A stretch of DNA of 64,000 nucleotides, from the NCBI GenBank assembly GCA_001917135.1, contig MNTT01000016.1, positions 135,501 through 199,500 on the forward strand. Direction: 5' to 3'. A program made the position numbers and the translations under genes. Source of the stretch: Acetobacter sp. 46_36 (lineage in GTDB: Bacteria > Pseudomonadota > Alphaproteobacteria > RF32 > CAG-239). Shown here piece by piece: positions 18,701 to 26,490 of this stretch. Each line of letters opens with the position of its first letter. Within the stretch, counting starts at the first letter, position 1. The notes under the pieces were generated by a model, which ran no database searches, had not been told where the DNA came from, and saw only the letters and a program-made list of their open reading frames with translations.

Positions 18701-18907
18701 TTATTTTAAGAGAGAAACTTAAAAAGGCGCAGTCCGGAACTGTGTTTTTAAAGGCGGGGTCGGAAGCCGTGCTTTGGAACGGGTACATCGGGAAGCGCAG
18801 AGTAATCCAGCACACCCGAAAAGCATGAACTGATGAAGCGTGCCGCCGGTCGGCGGCTGGGACGGTGTACCGGGCATGACGGCTTTTGAATAATAGACAA
18901 AAACATC

Positions 18908-18937
18908 TTGACTTCGGAAATGACAGCCGCTTATAAT
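18908..18937 (+). promoter_or_regulatory. Sigma-70-type promoter of the orphan at 18960
   Basis: TTGACT (18908-18913) and a perfect TATAAT (18932-18937) are 18 bases apart. The predicted start lies only about 15-20 bases before the ATG, so the mRNA would have a very short leader without Shine-Dalgarno. Confidence 0.65.
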
Positions 18938-18959
18938 AAGGCTGTTAAATTTTACGCAT

Positions 18960-19670
18960 ATGGACAGAATTATTTTAGGGAATGTAAGCGGCGAGGAATT
19001 TGACGCTTATTTTAAGAATTTGAACTGGCCGGGACGTATGGCATTTGTCCGTTCCCGCCGCAGTGAAATTGCAGAACTGGCGAATCCGAAAATTTTGGAT
19101 ACGCTGTGCGATTACGGGTACTTTAATGCGCTGCTGCCGTTGGTTTCTGCCGATAAAGAGGCGGCTGATGCACAGATTATCAGCTATTATACGCCCGGAC
19201 GCGAGCGGATACGCATTGCTCCCAGTCCTGACGACGAACGGGAAATTCTCAAATATGCGGCAGGACGGCTTGATGTTATCCGTTTTTTGCGCGAGAAGAC
19301 CATGCGTTTTCTTGAGCTTTCGCATCCGAGGGTTCCTTTCCGCCTGACCATTTATGAAAATGCAACGCAGGATGTGGCCGATTATCTGTTTGAATGGATG
19401 TGCCGCAACCACATTCCTCTCGGTACGGCGGGAACGCACTGCCTGTTTGTTAAGGCGTCGCCCGGAGTTATCCGCGACTATCTGGTAAAAGTCGGCTGTC
19501 TGTCGGCCAACCGGGGATTTGTTTCCGGCAAGGACTTGAGGCTGTTGGCTCAGCGCGCTGATATTGATGCGGAAGACAGGCATGAGCTTCTGCTGCTAAC
19601 TGTCAACCGGCTGAAAGTTTCGCCGCAGACGATAATCAATCTGCGCCGGGACGGACTGTTGGATTTCTGA
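18960..19670 (+). CDS. Orphan protein, 236 residues
   Basis: I do not recognise a family. The protein is soluble, mostly helical, with alternating short helices (for example EIAELANPKILDTLCDYGYFNALLPLVS) that suggest an alpha-solenoid similar to the orphan at 44640. It begins ATGGAC with no Shine-Dalgarno, behind a near-consensus promoter, and ends with its own terminator at 19687. It therefore belongs to the group of SD-less single genes in this window. Confidence 0.65.
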   Translation: MDRIILGNVSGEEFDAYFKNLNWPGRMAFVRSRRSEIAELANPKILDTLCDYGYFNALLPLVSADKEAADAQIISYYTPGRERIRIAPSPDDEREILKYAAGRLDVIRFLREKTMRFLELSHPRVPFRLTIYENATQDVADYLFEWMCRNHIPLGTAGTHCLFVKASPGVIRDYLVKVGCLSANRGFVSGKDLRLLAQRADIDAEDRHELLLLTVNRLKVSPQTIINLRRDGLLDF

Positions 19671-19686
19671 GCCAAGACAAAAAATT

Positions 19687-19719
19687 AAGAGCGAAACTTT
19701 CGGGTTCGCTCTTTTTTTA
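19687..19719 (+). terminator. Rho-independent terminator
   Basis: AGAGCGAA (19688-19695) pairs with TTCGCTCT (19105 offset; 19705-19712) and a T7 run follows. It ends the 18960 orphan. Confidence 0.8.
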
Positions 19720-19826
19720 CGGGGTGCAGGCAGCGGCGCCTTTATTTTTACGGAGTTCAGACAGCTGCGCCTTTATGGAAACGGAACAGAAACCCGAACG
19801 CCGGGGTGCCGGCGGGCAGACCGTTT

Positions 19827-21206
19827 TCAGGCGGCTTTCATCCGTTTATAAAGGTCGCGGTATTCCTTTTTGATATCGCTCTCTTTGCGCAGATAAACAT
19901 TGAAATAATATCCGGCGAAAACGACTATCGAACCGCCTACCCAGGCCAAAGGCGAGGCATAGTAAATTCCCTGATAGCCGATTTTGGAGGCGAGCCAGAC
20001 GGCGGCGAACGAACGGATACCGAGTTCGATAAAGCCCGACAATACCGGATACAGCGGTTTACCCATGCTTTGCAGCGTGTTTTTGAAGATAAAAATCATG
20101 CCGAGGAAGAAATAGAACATAATGCTGATGCCAAGATAAGATGCGCCGATTTGAACGACGAACGGATCCGGATTGTCCAAAAAGCTGCCGATGATATGGG
20201 TGCCGAAAAAGAACATCACGGTGCTCATCAACAGGCTGATGACAAACGATGTCAGGCAGGCTTTCTTAACGGCTTCGCGAATGCGCGACAATTTGCCGGC
20301 ACCGTAATTCTGGGCGGCAAACGTTGCCATAGCCAGCCCGATGGCCATCAGCGGCTGGGTAGCCAGCTGTTCGATGCGCAAAGCAATGGTGAAACCGACG
20401 ATTATCTTCTCGCCGAAAGAATTGCAGACCGCCTGAATGACCATAATGCTCAGCGCCAAAATCGAAAACTGTATCGACATCGGAATGGCAATGTTCAGGT
20501 GTTCGCGCATAAATGCGGGGTTGTATGCCCAGTCTTCTTTCTTCAGCCGGAGAATCGGATAGTTGCGTTTGATGTATATAATGCAGCAGGCAACGGAAAT
20601 GCTGATGGCAATCACCGTGCCGACGGCCGAACCGATAACGCCGAGGCGGCAGAATTTTATCAGAACCAGATTGAAAATGATGTTTAAAACCGAGGAAAAA
20701 ATAAGGAAATACAGCGGCGTTTTGCTGTCGCCGAGCGCACGGATAAAACCCGAAAGCAGGTTGAAAGCGACAATCAACACCATTGCCAGCCCGAGAATCA
20801 TGATGAAATTGTACGAATCGTCATAGATTGCCGGCGGAACGTTTAGAATATGCATCAGGCGGCGCAGGCTCACAATCAAAACAAGCGTCAGGAATATGCT
20901 CAGCACCAAGCTGGCGCGAAACGAATGGGTTACCGAGCGGCGCACGCCGTCATAATCCCCTGCCCCGAACCGCTGCGCCGTAACGGCTGTCAGCCCGCCG
21001 GTAAAACTGAATGCGATAATCAGAAACGTAAAATATATCGGAGCCGACGCGCCGACGGCTGCCAGCGCGTTTTCGCCCAGAAGGCGGCCGACGATAAAAA
21101 TGTCGGCAAGCTGGTAGAGCTGCTGGAAGACGTTGCCTATCAGGATGGGCAGCGAAAAAAGCAAAATAAGTTTGAGGGCATTGCCCTTGGTCATATCCTG
21201 TATCAT
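19827..21206 (-). CDS. MATE family efflux transporter
   Basis: A 459-residue inner-membrane protein with about 12 hydrophobic segments in two similar halves. It has MATE hallmarks: SLPILIGNVFQQLYQLADIFIVGR at the start, TAQRFGAGD after TM2, and AAQNYGAGK at the equivalent place in the second half. These exporters use Na+ or H+ gradients to remove drugs or metabolites. AAAGGA precedes the ATG. It is divergent from the GT2 gene across a control region with a perfect inverted repeat. Confidence 0.9.
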   Translation of the reverse strand: MIQDMTKGNALKLILLFSLPILIGNVFQQLYQLADIFIVGRLLGENALAAVGASAPIYFTFLIIAFSFTGGLTAVTAQRFGAGDYDGVRRSVTHSFRASLVLSIFLTLVLIVSLRRLMHILNVPPAIYDDSYNFIMILGLAMVLIVAFNLLSGFIRALGDSKTPLYFLIFSSVLNIIFNLVLIKFCRLGVIGSAVGTVIAISISVACCIIYIKRNYPILRLKKEDWAYNPAFMREHLNIAIPMSIQFSILALSIMVIQAVCNSFGEKIIVGFTIALRIEQLATQPLMAIGLAMATFAAQNYGAGKLSRIREAVKKACLTSFVISLLMSTVMFFFGTHIIGSFLDNPDPFVVQIGASYLGISIMFYFFLGMIFIFKNTLQSMGKPLYPVLSGFIELGIRSFAAVWLASKIGYQGIYYASPLAWVGGSIVVFAGYYFNVYLRKESDIKKEYRDLYKRMKAA

Positions 21207-21548
21207 CAGTTTTCCTTTGTTATTTTCGGAGCGTTTTCATGGCTGTTTCTGAGCGTTCCGGCTATTATTTTCGGAACATCTTCGGGCAATGTAACGATTT
21301 AGATTTAAATTTCCATTAAAATTTATATGGTTTTGGTATGGATAATGGATTTATCCTGCACACGGAAGTTTTTTCGCCGCGTTGTGTGTGCTTTGCGATA
21401 TACGGTTTGCAAAAAAAAACTGCTGACATTAAACGTTCGTTTTAATTCATATACTTTCGTTTTATCTAAATAGCTATTTCGGCGGCAAAATTATCCCCTG
21501 CTTTTTGTTGAATTAAAACGAACCATTTTTTTCATCAAGAGGTTACAG
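21207..21548. promoter_or_regulatory. Divergent control region with a 15-bp inverted repeat
   Basis: This gap between the MATE and GT2 genes contains GTTCGTTTTAATTCA (21435-21449) and its exact complement (21509-21523), separated by 59 bases. A third related half (CTTTCGTTTTATCT) lies at about 21454-21467. The arrangement suggests cooperative binding of a regulator, or a large RNA stem before the GT2 gene. Confidence 0.5.
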
Positions 21549-22640
21549 ATGAACACAGCAGAACATATTGCCGGAGAGCCGGCAATTTCGGTTATCGTCC
21601 CGATATACAACGTTGAACCGTATCTCAGCGAATGTCTTGACAGCCTGTGCGGACAGACCCTGCGTAATATTGAAATCATCGGCGTAGATGACGGCAGCAC
21701 GGACGGCAGCGGCGCCCTGTTGGACGAATACGCGGCAAAAGATAAGAGAATTATCGCCGTGCATCAGAAAAATGCCGGTGTTTCGGCGGCGCGCAATGCG
21801 GGAATGCGCCTGGTCAGAGGGGAATACCTCGCTTTTGTGGACGGCGACGACTGGATGGAAAGAACGGCGTATGAGGATATACTGCAGAAGCTGCAAGGCC
21901 GGCGGCCGGATATTGTCATTTTTCAGAATCTGAGCGTTGAAGGCGGGCTGGCGCGCAAGAATTTTTGCAATGAAACGCTGGCACAGGAAAATCCGCCGTT
22001 TGAAGAACTGGTTATGCGGTATGGCGCGCAGGTGACGACAAAATTGTTTAAAAGGCTGTTTATCCGAGAGGCGGGCGTATCGTTTACACAAGGCATCGTC
22101 CATGGAGAAGATACGATTTTCTGTACCGAAAGTTTTGCCAGAGCAGAATCCGTAACGCTGTTTGGCAAATGTTACTATTATTACCGTATGTTCCGCCCCT
22201 CGTCTACTATGGCCAGTTATTTCAGCTTACGGGAGCTTTTGAAAATGAAAACGGCTCTGGAGCAACGCCCTTTTTATCAGAAACTTGACGGAGAGCAACG
22301 GCTGTGTATTGATTTAAGTTACAGCAGCGCGCTGTTGTATAGGTTCTATATGCAGGATAAAGAGAACAAGACCGGAGAGTTTTCCGTATTGGAGGAATAT
22401 CTTTCCTATTTGGAGCAAACGTACGGCAGGAAAAGGCTTGCCGACAGCAAAAACTACGTAAAACTGCGGCGCGCGGTAAAAGAAAAAGATTTTTCTTGCG
22501 ACAGAATTTCTTTCGGGCAGAAAATCTTTTCCATCAAAAATTCAAGGGACAAACGACATAAAATCGTGCGCGTTTTAGGACTGGAGCTGAAATTTGAGCG
22601 AAAAAAATGCCGAGCTGAGGCAGATGCCTGTCAGGCATAA
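21549..22640 (+). CDS. GT2 family glycosyltransferase
   Basis: A 363-residue GT-A enzyme. The N-terminal domain shows ISVIVPIYNVEPYL, VDDGSTDGSG (46-54, nucleotide binding), NAGVSAARNAG, and DGDD (98-101, metal and sugar diphosphate). The C-terminal 150 residues are helical and variable, as in capsule and LPS transferases. AAGAGG precedes the start. The sugar and acceptor cannot be told. It is the only gene in its transcript and converges on the flavodoxin gene. Confidence 0.88.
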   Translation: MNTAEHIAGEPAISVIVPIYNVEPYLSECLDSLCGQTLRNIEIIGVDDGSTDGSGALLDEYAAKDKRIIAVHQKNAGVSAARNAGMRLVRGEYLAFVDGDDWMERTAYEDILQKLQGRRPDIVIFQNLSVEGGLARKNFCNETLAQENPPFEELVMRYGAQVTTKLFKRLFIREAGVSFTQGIVHGEDTIFCTESFARAESVTLFGKCYYYYRMFRPSSTMASYFSLRELLKMKTALEQRPFYQKLDGEQRLCIDLSYSSALLYRFYMQDKENKTGEFSVLEEYLSYLEQTYGRKRLADSKNYVKLRRAVKEKDFSCDRISFGQKIFSIKNSRDKRHKIVRVLGLELKFERKKCRAEADACQA

Positions 22641-22651
22641 AAAAGCGGCTT

Positions 22652-23284
22652 TTATCTGCGGCGGGGCGGCAGGCTGCGCAGCCATACGGCGACTTTGTTA
22701 TCGACGGCGGCGTCGTATTTTTCGGGCAGATTGTTAAACTCTATGGTTGAAACTATATCGGCATTGCGGGCGGCGTTTTTAAAATCAGCAAAAAAGGTGC
22801 CGGGGTTGCTGCCCTGAGTCGTAAAGACCGCCACGGGACGCCCGGAAAAATCTGCCTGTTGCAGGAAACTCTGCATCGGAGTGGCTACGGTATACATCCA
22901 AACCGGAGCACCGACAATTACCAAATCATAGCCGGAGAAATCAGGCAGCGGCTCGGCTACCGGCGGCAGCGTTTTGCCGCGGAGCTGTTTCCATACGGTG
23001 TAATACAGGCCAAGCCCCGGCGACAAAGGCGTTTGCAGCTTTATTTCATGCACGTCGGCGGCAGCCTGTTTTTGAATGCGGGCGGCAATGTCCCGGGTAT
23101 TGCCGGAAAGCGAATAATAAACGACAAGAACCTTGCCCAAATCCGGCAGAGGTTCGCGCGGAGATTCGGCATAACGCGACATTTCGGCCTTATTTCGTTT
23201 GGCAACGCGCCAAAGATGTACACCGCCGGCGACGACCCCGGCAACAATCAAAAGCAGAACGGCATATAAAACGTATTTCAGCAT
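22652..23284 (-). CDS. Membrane-anchored flavodoxin family protein
   Basis: The 210-residue product has an N-terminal membrane anchor (about 1-22) then a flavodoxin domain. YYSLSGNTRDIA is the FMN phosphate loop, and APVWMYTVATPMQSFL and FTTQGSNPGTFF are the two isoalloxazine loops. Such proteins carry electrons or reduce quinones, here probably at the membrane. Start ATG 23284 follows AAGGGAAAA. An upstream in-frame start adds 8 residues without a better site. Confidence 0.85.
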   Translation of the reverse strand: MLKYVLYAVLLLIVAGVVAGGVHLWRVAKRNKAEMSRYAESPREPLPDLGKVLVVYYSLSGNTRDIAARIQKQAAADVHEIKLQTPLSPGLGLYYTVWKQLRGKTLPPVAEPLPDFSGYDLVIVGAPVWMYTVATPMQSFLQQADFSGRPVAVFTTQGSNPGTFFADFKNAARNADIVSTIEFNNLPEKYDAAVDNKVAVWLRSLPPRRR

Positions 23285-23714
23285 ATTTTTCCCTTTCGTG
23301 CAGCTCATAATTTCGGCAAGTGCTGCTTATTAACATAAAACATTGATTTTAAAAATCAACCTCCAAAGAAAGAGTGCGGAAACAGGGGGAGACGCAAGAC
23401 GGTGTTGATTATGGAACTGATTAACAACATTGCCAAAGGGCATGGCGGTGCAGGTGCCGGTAAGGCGGAGAAAGCAACGGCCGGGCGCGGAAACGGGGCA
23501 AAATGTAAGATACAGGTGTGAAAAGCAATGAACGAGACATATATGACGGCTGCGGAGAAAGGAATGCAAAAACAGCTAAAAAATTGCAAAAATAATAACT
23601 TGGGAGCAGTGAAAAAACTACAACAAAAAAGGGCAACGATATTTTTTTCACATTTTTTTATTTTTCTTATTGACATTCGGAAAAATTGTCTGTAAATACT
23701 CTCTCGTACCTGAT
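23285..23714. other. Intergenic region before tRNA-Met
   Basis: About 430 bp. Two short plus-strand frames, 23411-23521 (36 codons, Gly/Ala-rich, starting ATGGAACTG) and 23528-23695 (55 codons, Lys/Asn-rich), have no ribosome binding site, and the second runs through the tRNA promoter. I do not accept either as a gene. The final 60 bases are A/T-rich and hold the tRNA promoter. Confidence 0.4.
23670..23698 (+). promoter_or_regulatory. Promoter of tRNA-Met
   Basis: A perfect TTGACA (23670-23675) and TAAATA (23693-23698), with a 17-base spacer, 16 bases before the tRNA 5' end. Confidence 0.7.
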
Positions 23715-23791
23715 GGCGGGGTAGCTCAGTTGGTTAGAGCAGAGGAATCATAATCCTTGTGTCGAGAGTTCGAATCTCCCCCTCGCTACCA
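23715..23791 (+). tRNA. tRNA-Met (CAT), elongator
   Basis: 77 bases with a complete cloverleaf. The acceptor stem GGCGGGG pairs with CCTCGCT (one G-T at the top, one inside), the D arm is GCTC/GAGC, the anticodon stem GAGGA/TCCTT holds the loop ATCATAA with anticodon CAT, and TTCGAAT is the T loop. CCA is encoded. The GGCGGGG start is typical of elongator tRNA-Met rather than tRNA-Ile2 or the initiator. The T stem has one A-C mismatch. It borders a phage-like island, as is common for integration sites. Confidence 0.93.
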
Positions 23792-23797
23792 ACAATG

Positions 23798-23828
23798 AAA
23801 AGGATGGATAAAAATCCATCCTTTTTTG
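23798..23828 (+). terminator. Terminator of tRNA-Met
   Basis: AAAAGGATGGA and TCCATCCTTTT form an 11-bp stem around a short A-rich loop, ending in T6. Confidence 0.85.
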
Positions 23829-23893
23829 TTTCTATGCTTTCTTTATATCCCCTGTTCTGCTATTTATTGAGATTCTAAATTATATGGTTGGGG

Positions 23894-24358
23894 TTAGTTG
23901 TCAAATTCATGAGCGTCATCATACTCATCGCGTATTTCTTTGATATACTCTTTGACAAGATTTTTTACCATAAAATGCGTGCGTCCGGCAGCTTCCAAAA
24001 CATAAACTTCTGCTAGACGAATACTTCTTCCCATATCACTTCTTTGGTTGATATCAAAACTTATATCCGTCGCAGCACTCACATAATTATCAAAATTTTT
24101 CTTAACGCTTGCATTATAATGCGTATAGTATTTATCAAATATATGGTGGGCTACTTTTTGCATACAGTCAATGGAGCGGTCATAAGCTTTCAACATTTCT
24201 GATGTTTGCCATTCGTCTTTTCCATAATCAACTACGGCACAATCGTTCAACTCTTGCTCCAGATTATCAATAGCTAAACTTTCATCAGCAGGACAACGTC
24301 CTTCTTGGGCATTCGCATTAAATGACAATAAAAAACAAACTAAAACCAACCACTTCAT
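23894..24358 (-). CDS. Secreted protein of unknown function, beside the muramidase
   Basis: A 154-residue protein with a clear Sec signal peptide (about 1-17, cleavage near ANA-Q) and a helical mature part with three Cys (in GRCPADES, LNDCAVVDY and SIDCMQK). AAGGAAGA precedes the ATG. It starts only 12 bases after the muramidase stop, so the two are co-transcribed. A small periplasmic Cys-containing protein next to a peptidoglycan hydrolase could be an inhibitor/immunity protein or a phage spanin-like factor; both are inference. The gene is A/T-rich compared with flanking chromosome, which suggests transfer. Confidence 0.7.
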   Translation of the reverse strand: MKWLVLVCFLLSFNANAQEGRCPADESLAIDNLEQELNDCAVVDYGKDEWQTSEMLKAYDRSIDCMQKVAHHIFDKYYTHYNASVKKNFDNYVSAATDISFDINQRSDMGRSIRLAEVYVLEAAGRTHFMVKNLVKEYIKEIRDEYDDAHEFDN

Positions 24359-24370
24359 TTGTCTTCCTTT

Positions 24371-24814
24371 CTACCGCTTGTTATAGTAATGAGGATTATA
24401 ATAGTCAACTTTATCTTTATAAAGTTTTTCAAAAACTTTTGGTTGACTATGATAGCTTTGTGCTCTGTTATACCATCCTCGTAAATTATTAATATTCAAG
24501 ACAGTTTTTTTATCTACGCTTTCAAAATACCGTTCCATACGTCTCAATGTCAATAAATCATTAACCTTTATACTTTCTTCTGACGATAAATTGTTTATTG
24601 CTACTGCCAATTTATCACTTATCACTTTGTTTAAGGGAAAATTGGTTCCTTTTACCTTATTAACCAATTCTGCAATATCTTTTCCTGCATTTGTTCCTTG
24701 ATTCATTTCTTCATCAAAAACATTTCTAGTAATTATGGGATTTTTAATCTTATCAATACCATATCTCTGAAAATACATTTCATCTAATATTTGCTTTGCC
24801 TGTATAGGTTTCAA
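24371..24814 (-). CDS. GH108 muramidase, C-terminal part (second frame)
   Basis: This frame encodes the second half of a GH108-type N-acetylmuramidase. In frame upstream of the TTG at 24814, codons continue without a stop through NYGITQFSLDEYN to the A7 run at 24913-24919, where they join the other frame. The part after the join matches the GH108 pattern: Y-G-I-T, then the L..IQAKQI...Y region and an FD..MNQG.NAG segment (family: lfD..vN.G). The remaining 90 residues are a helical C-terminal domain. On its own this frame lacks the catalytic Glu, so it works only if joined to the upstream frame. It is followed by the secreted protein 12 bases later. Confidence 0.65.
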   Translation of the reverse strand: MKPIQAKQILDEMYFQRYGIDKIKNPIITRNVFDEEMNQGTNAGKDIAELVNKVKGTNFPLNKVISDKLAVAINNLSSEESIKVNDLLTLRRMERYFESVDKKTVLNINNLRGWYNRAQSYHSQPKVFEKLYKDKVDYYNPHYYNKR

Positions 24815-24897
24815 TTGTCTTACATCTTTGGGGAAATTTTTACCTTTTTTAAGATAACTATTCCATAAGTTATTATATTCATCTAAAGAAAATTGGG

Positions 24898-25326
24898 TTA
24901 TACCATAATTTGTTTTTTTCCTAAATCATTTTCTCTATCAGAATATCCTCCTTCATGCTGTTCTGTACCAAGATAAATAACGCGTCCATCTTCATCTAAT
25001 TTAGAATGATAAACATCATTAAAACCTTCACTTGGTATGTATCTAGAAATGTTTTCTAACTCATCTTCTTTTCTAATTTTATCATATTCACTAGACTTTT
25101 CTTCTTGTTTTGCTAGTCTTGATACTTGCCTCAAACTTCTTTCTTCTAAAACTTCGTTAATCAAATTGTCAGTGTCAGCAAACATATAATCATATCCATC
25201 TACTCCAATAGCATTTTTCTCAATATTCTCAATGCTACCATATCTATCCAATAATTCATTAAGTTTTTTCTTTTTCTCGTTTTTCTTTAAAATTGTTTCT
25301 GTATCATCAAAAAAATAATCTGTCAT
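24898..25326 (-). CDS. GH108 muramidase, N-terminal part with catalytic Glu (first frame)
   Basis: The 142-residue frame starts after GGGAG (Shine-Dalgarno) and has a charged N-terminal region of about 115 residues that is not part of the enzyme family. Its last 25 residues contain EQHEGGYSDRENDLGKK, the GH108 signature with the catalytic Glu (HEGG), and then it stops 4 codons after an A7 run. The next family residues (T-NYGIT) lie in the -1 frame directly downstream. The two frames thus form one gene of about 300 codons, split by a frameshift. The upstream region could be a targeting or linker domain. Endolysin or effector roles are both possible. Confidence 0.65.
   Translation of the reverse strand: MTDYFFDDTETILKKNEKKKKLNELLDRYGSIENIEKNAIGVDGYDYMFADTDNLINEVLEERSLRQVSRLAKQEEKSSEYDKIRKEDELENISRYIPSEGFNDVYHSKLDEDGRVIYLGTEQHEGGYSDRENDLGKKQIMV
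24913..24919 (-). promoter_or_regulatory. A7 slippery site inside the GH108 gene
   Basis: Minus-strand codons read GGA-AAA-AAA-CAA. The A7 run is in the X-XXY-YYZ phase needed for -1 slippage, and a -1 shift there turns ...KKQIMV-stop into ...KKTNYGIT, restoring the GH108 domain. It could be a programmed frameshift, transcriptional slippage, or a mutation or assembly error in a homopolymer. Confidence 0.6.
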
Positions 25327-25419
25327 TTTTTACTCCCAAAAAAGAGTCACGATAACAGTTCTGCTTTTATTGCTGGTTTAAATTCTGGTTTAGCCGCTCT
25401 GGCTCTACCATAACAAAGA

Positions 25420-25443
25420 AGCATCCGAGAGGGTGCTTTTTTT
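25420..25443 (+). terminator. Terminator-like hairpin (plus direction)
   Basis: GCATCC and GGGTGC flank GAGA and are followed by T7. No plus-strand gene lies upstream, so its transcript is unknown. The surrounding 25327-25535 shows no gene; a 141-codon minus frame across it has no ribosome binding site. Confidence 0.5.
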
Positions 25444-25535
25444 GTGTGTGGAATTTCTGTATTAAAAAAACAATCCTGATTTATAAAGAAATTCAAAACA
25501 GCAACCTGCCGATCCGGCCGGCAGCGTTTGCGGTA

Positions 25536-25566
25536 AAAAAATAAAGCCCTCTCCGGAGAGGGGGCT
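25536..25566 (-). terminator. Terminator of the orphan at 25642
   Basis: A near-perfect stem built on CCCTCTCCGGAGAGGG, followed on the minus strand by an A/T stretch rich in T. Confidence 0.7.
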
Positions 25567-25641
25567 TGTGCACATAACGTTGCTTCAAGAGCAAGGGCTG
25601 AGGATTTGGATTCCGCAGCCTTGAGCGGGCGGCGTTTGCGC

Positions 25642-26067
25642 TTAAAAGCAGTTGTGGCCGGTTTGCCTTTCCTGCTGACGCTGATATTCCAGAGCGCGCC
25701 GGCCGATTTCCGACTTGGCAAATTCTTCGGTGCGGCTGAAAATCTTTTTGTCTTTGAACATGACCGGCGCATAAATACTCATTGCTCCGAGCAGATTACG
25801 AAAGCCGACCGGGGACAATTCTTCAATCGGAATATCCACCAGAGCGCGGAACTGCTCTTGTGAAAGCTCAATCCCGTTGAAACGCACCCTGCGCGGCTTA
25901 ATCACGATTTTATTTCCGGCGGCGGTTTCGCGGATAACGTTTTGCTCATCGCTGCGGGATTTATGGGCAGATACGCTCATATCGATAAATTCGCCCATTG
26001 ACACCTGACGGCTGCCTTTTCCAAACAGCTGTTCATTTACTTCCTGTGAAAAATTTTTCAGTTCCAT
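25642..26067 (-). CDS. Orphan protein, 141 residues
   Basis: I do not recognise a family. It begins MELKNFSQEVNEQLF and contains a basic strand-rich middle (NKIVIKPRRVRFNGIELSQ) followed by helices, with a C-terminal end rich in Arg and Gln. No signal or membrane segment. Start ATG 26067 is preferred over ATG 26094 because it gives the ATGGA start seen in other orphans here; neither has a Shine-Dalgarno. A strong promoter lies upstream (26100-26128). It sits inside the phage-like island but its own promoter suggests independent expression. Confidence 0.65.
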   Translation of the reverse strand: MELKNFSQEVNEQLFGKGSRQVSMGEFIDMSVSAHKSRSDEQNVIRETAAGNKIVIKPRRVRFNGIELSQEQFRALVDIPIEELSPVGFRNLLGAMSIYAPVMFKDKKIFSRTEEFAKSEIGRRALEYQRQQERQTGHNCF

Positions 26068-26099
26068 AATGATATGTTTTTTATAATTTGACAAAAAAT

Positions 26100-26128
26100 A
26101 CTATATTGCATCAGGTTTGTTTTGTCAA
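26100..26128 (-). promoter_or_regulatory. Promoter of the 25642 orphan
   Basis: On the minus strand TTGACA (26123-26128) and TATAGT (26100-26105) are separated by 17 bases, and the ATG lies about 30 bases downstream of -10 without a Shine-Dalgarno. Confidence 0.65.
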
Positions 26129-26168
26129 TAATTATTTTATAAAAAAAACGAAGTCAGGACGGCAGCAT

Positions 26169-26477
26169 TTATTTTCTGCCTTTTATATTTTTAATAAAGT
26201 TAAAAGGGTCGTTCTGTGCTGTTTTCAGCACGCTGTCGGCAATCATGTATATCCTGACGGCAAACAGGCCGCAAACGCCGGAAATGCCGTATTTAACCGG
26301 CGTCGGGATATCCATATACTCCGCCAGCAGCCCGCACAGCATACTGACCAGGAACGTTATCAGCATATCGCGCAGGGTCTGGCGGATTGAAATAAACGGC
26401 TTTATCATGATTGTCGCCAGGCCGAGGAAAAATCCCCACAGGCTGTAATTGGCTATAATCTCCTTTACCTTTTCCAT
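26169..26477 (-). CDS. Holin-like small membrane protein
   Basis: A 102-residue protein with three hydrophobic segments (about 12-30, 37-53 and 62-82) separated by short charged turns and a basic C-terminus, the general form of phage holins. GGGGAGGGG precedes the ATG. It lies 13 bases after a tail-fibre-like gene and upstream of a muramidase, the usual place of a lysis gene. No specific holin family can be named from the sequence alone. Confidence 0.6.
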   Translation of the reverse strand: MEKVKEIIANYSLWGFFLGLATIMIKPFISIRQTLRDMLITFLVSMLCGLLAEYMDIPTPVKYGISGVCGLFAVRIYMIADSVLKTAQNDPFNFIKNIKGRK

Positions 26478-26490
26478 TTCCCCTCCCCTT

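Noticed and set aside
23411..23695. Two short plus-strand frames (36 and 55 codons) before tRNA-Met
   Set aside because: No ribosome binding site; the second runs through the tRNA promoter. The first begins ATGGAA but has no matching promoter.
23715..23791. Reading the CAT tRNA as tRNA-Ile2
   Set aside because: The GGCGGGG acceptor stem and anticodon stem fit elongator tRNA-Met; tRNA-Ile2 normally starts GGG/GGC with a different anticodon stem.
25347..25772. 141-codon minus-strand frame before the 25642 orphan
   Set aside because: It overlaps the orphan and a terminator hairpin, lacks a ribosome binding site and shows no protein pattern.
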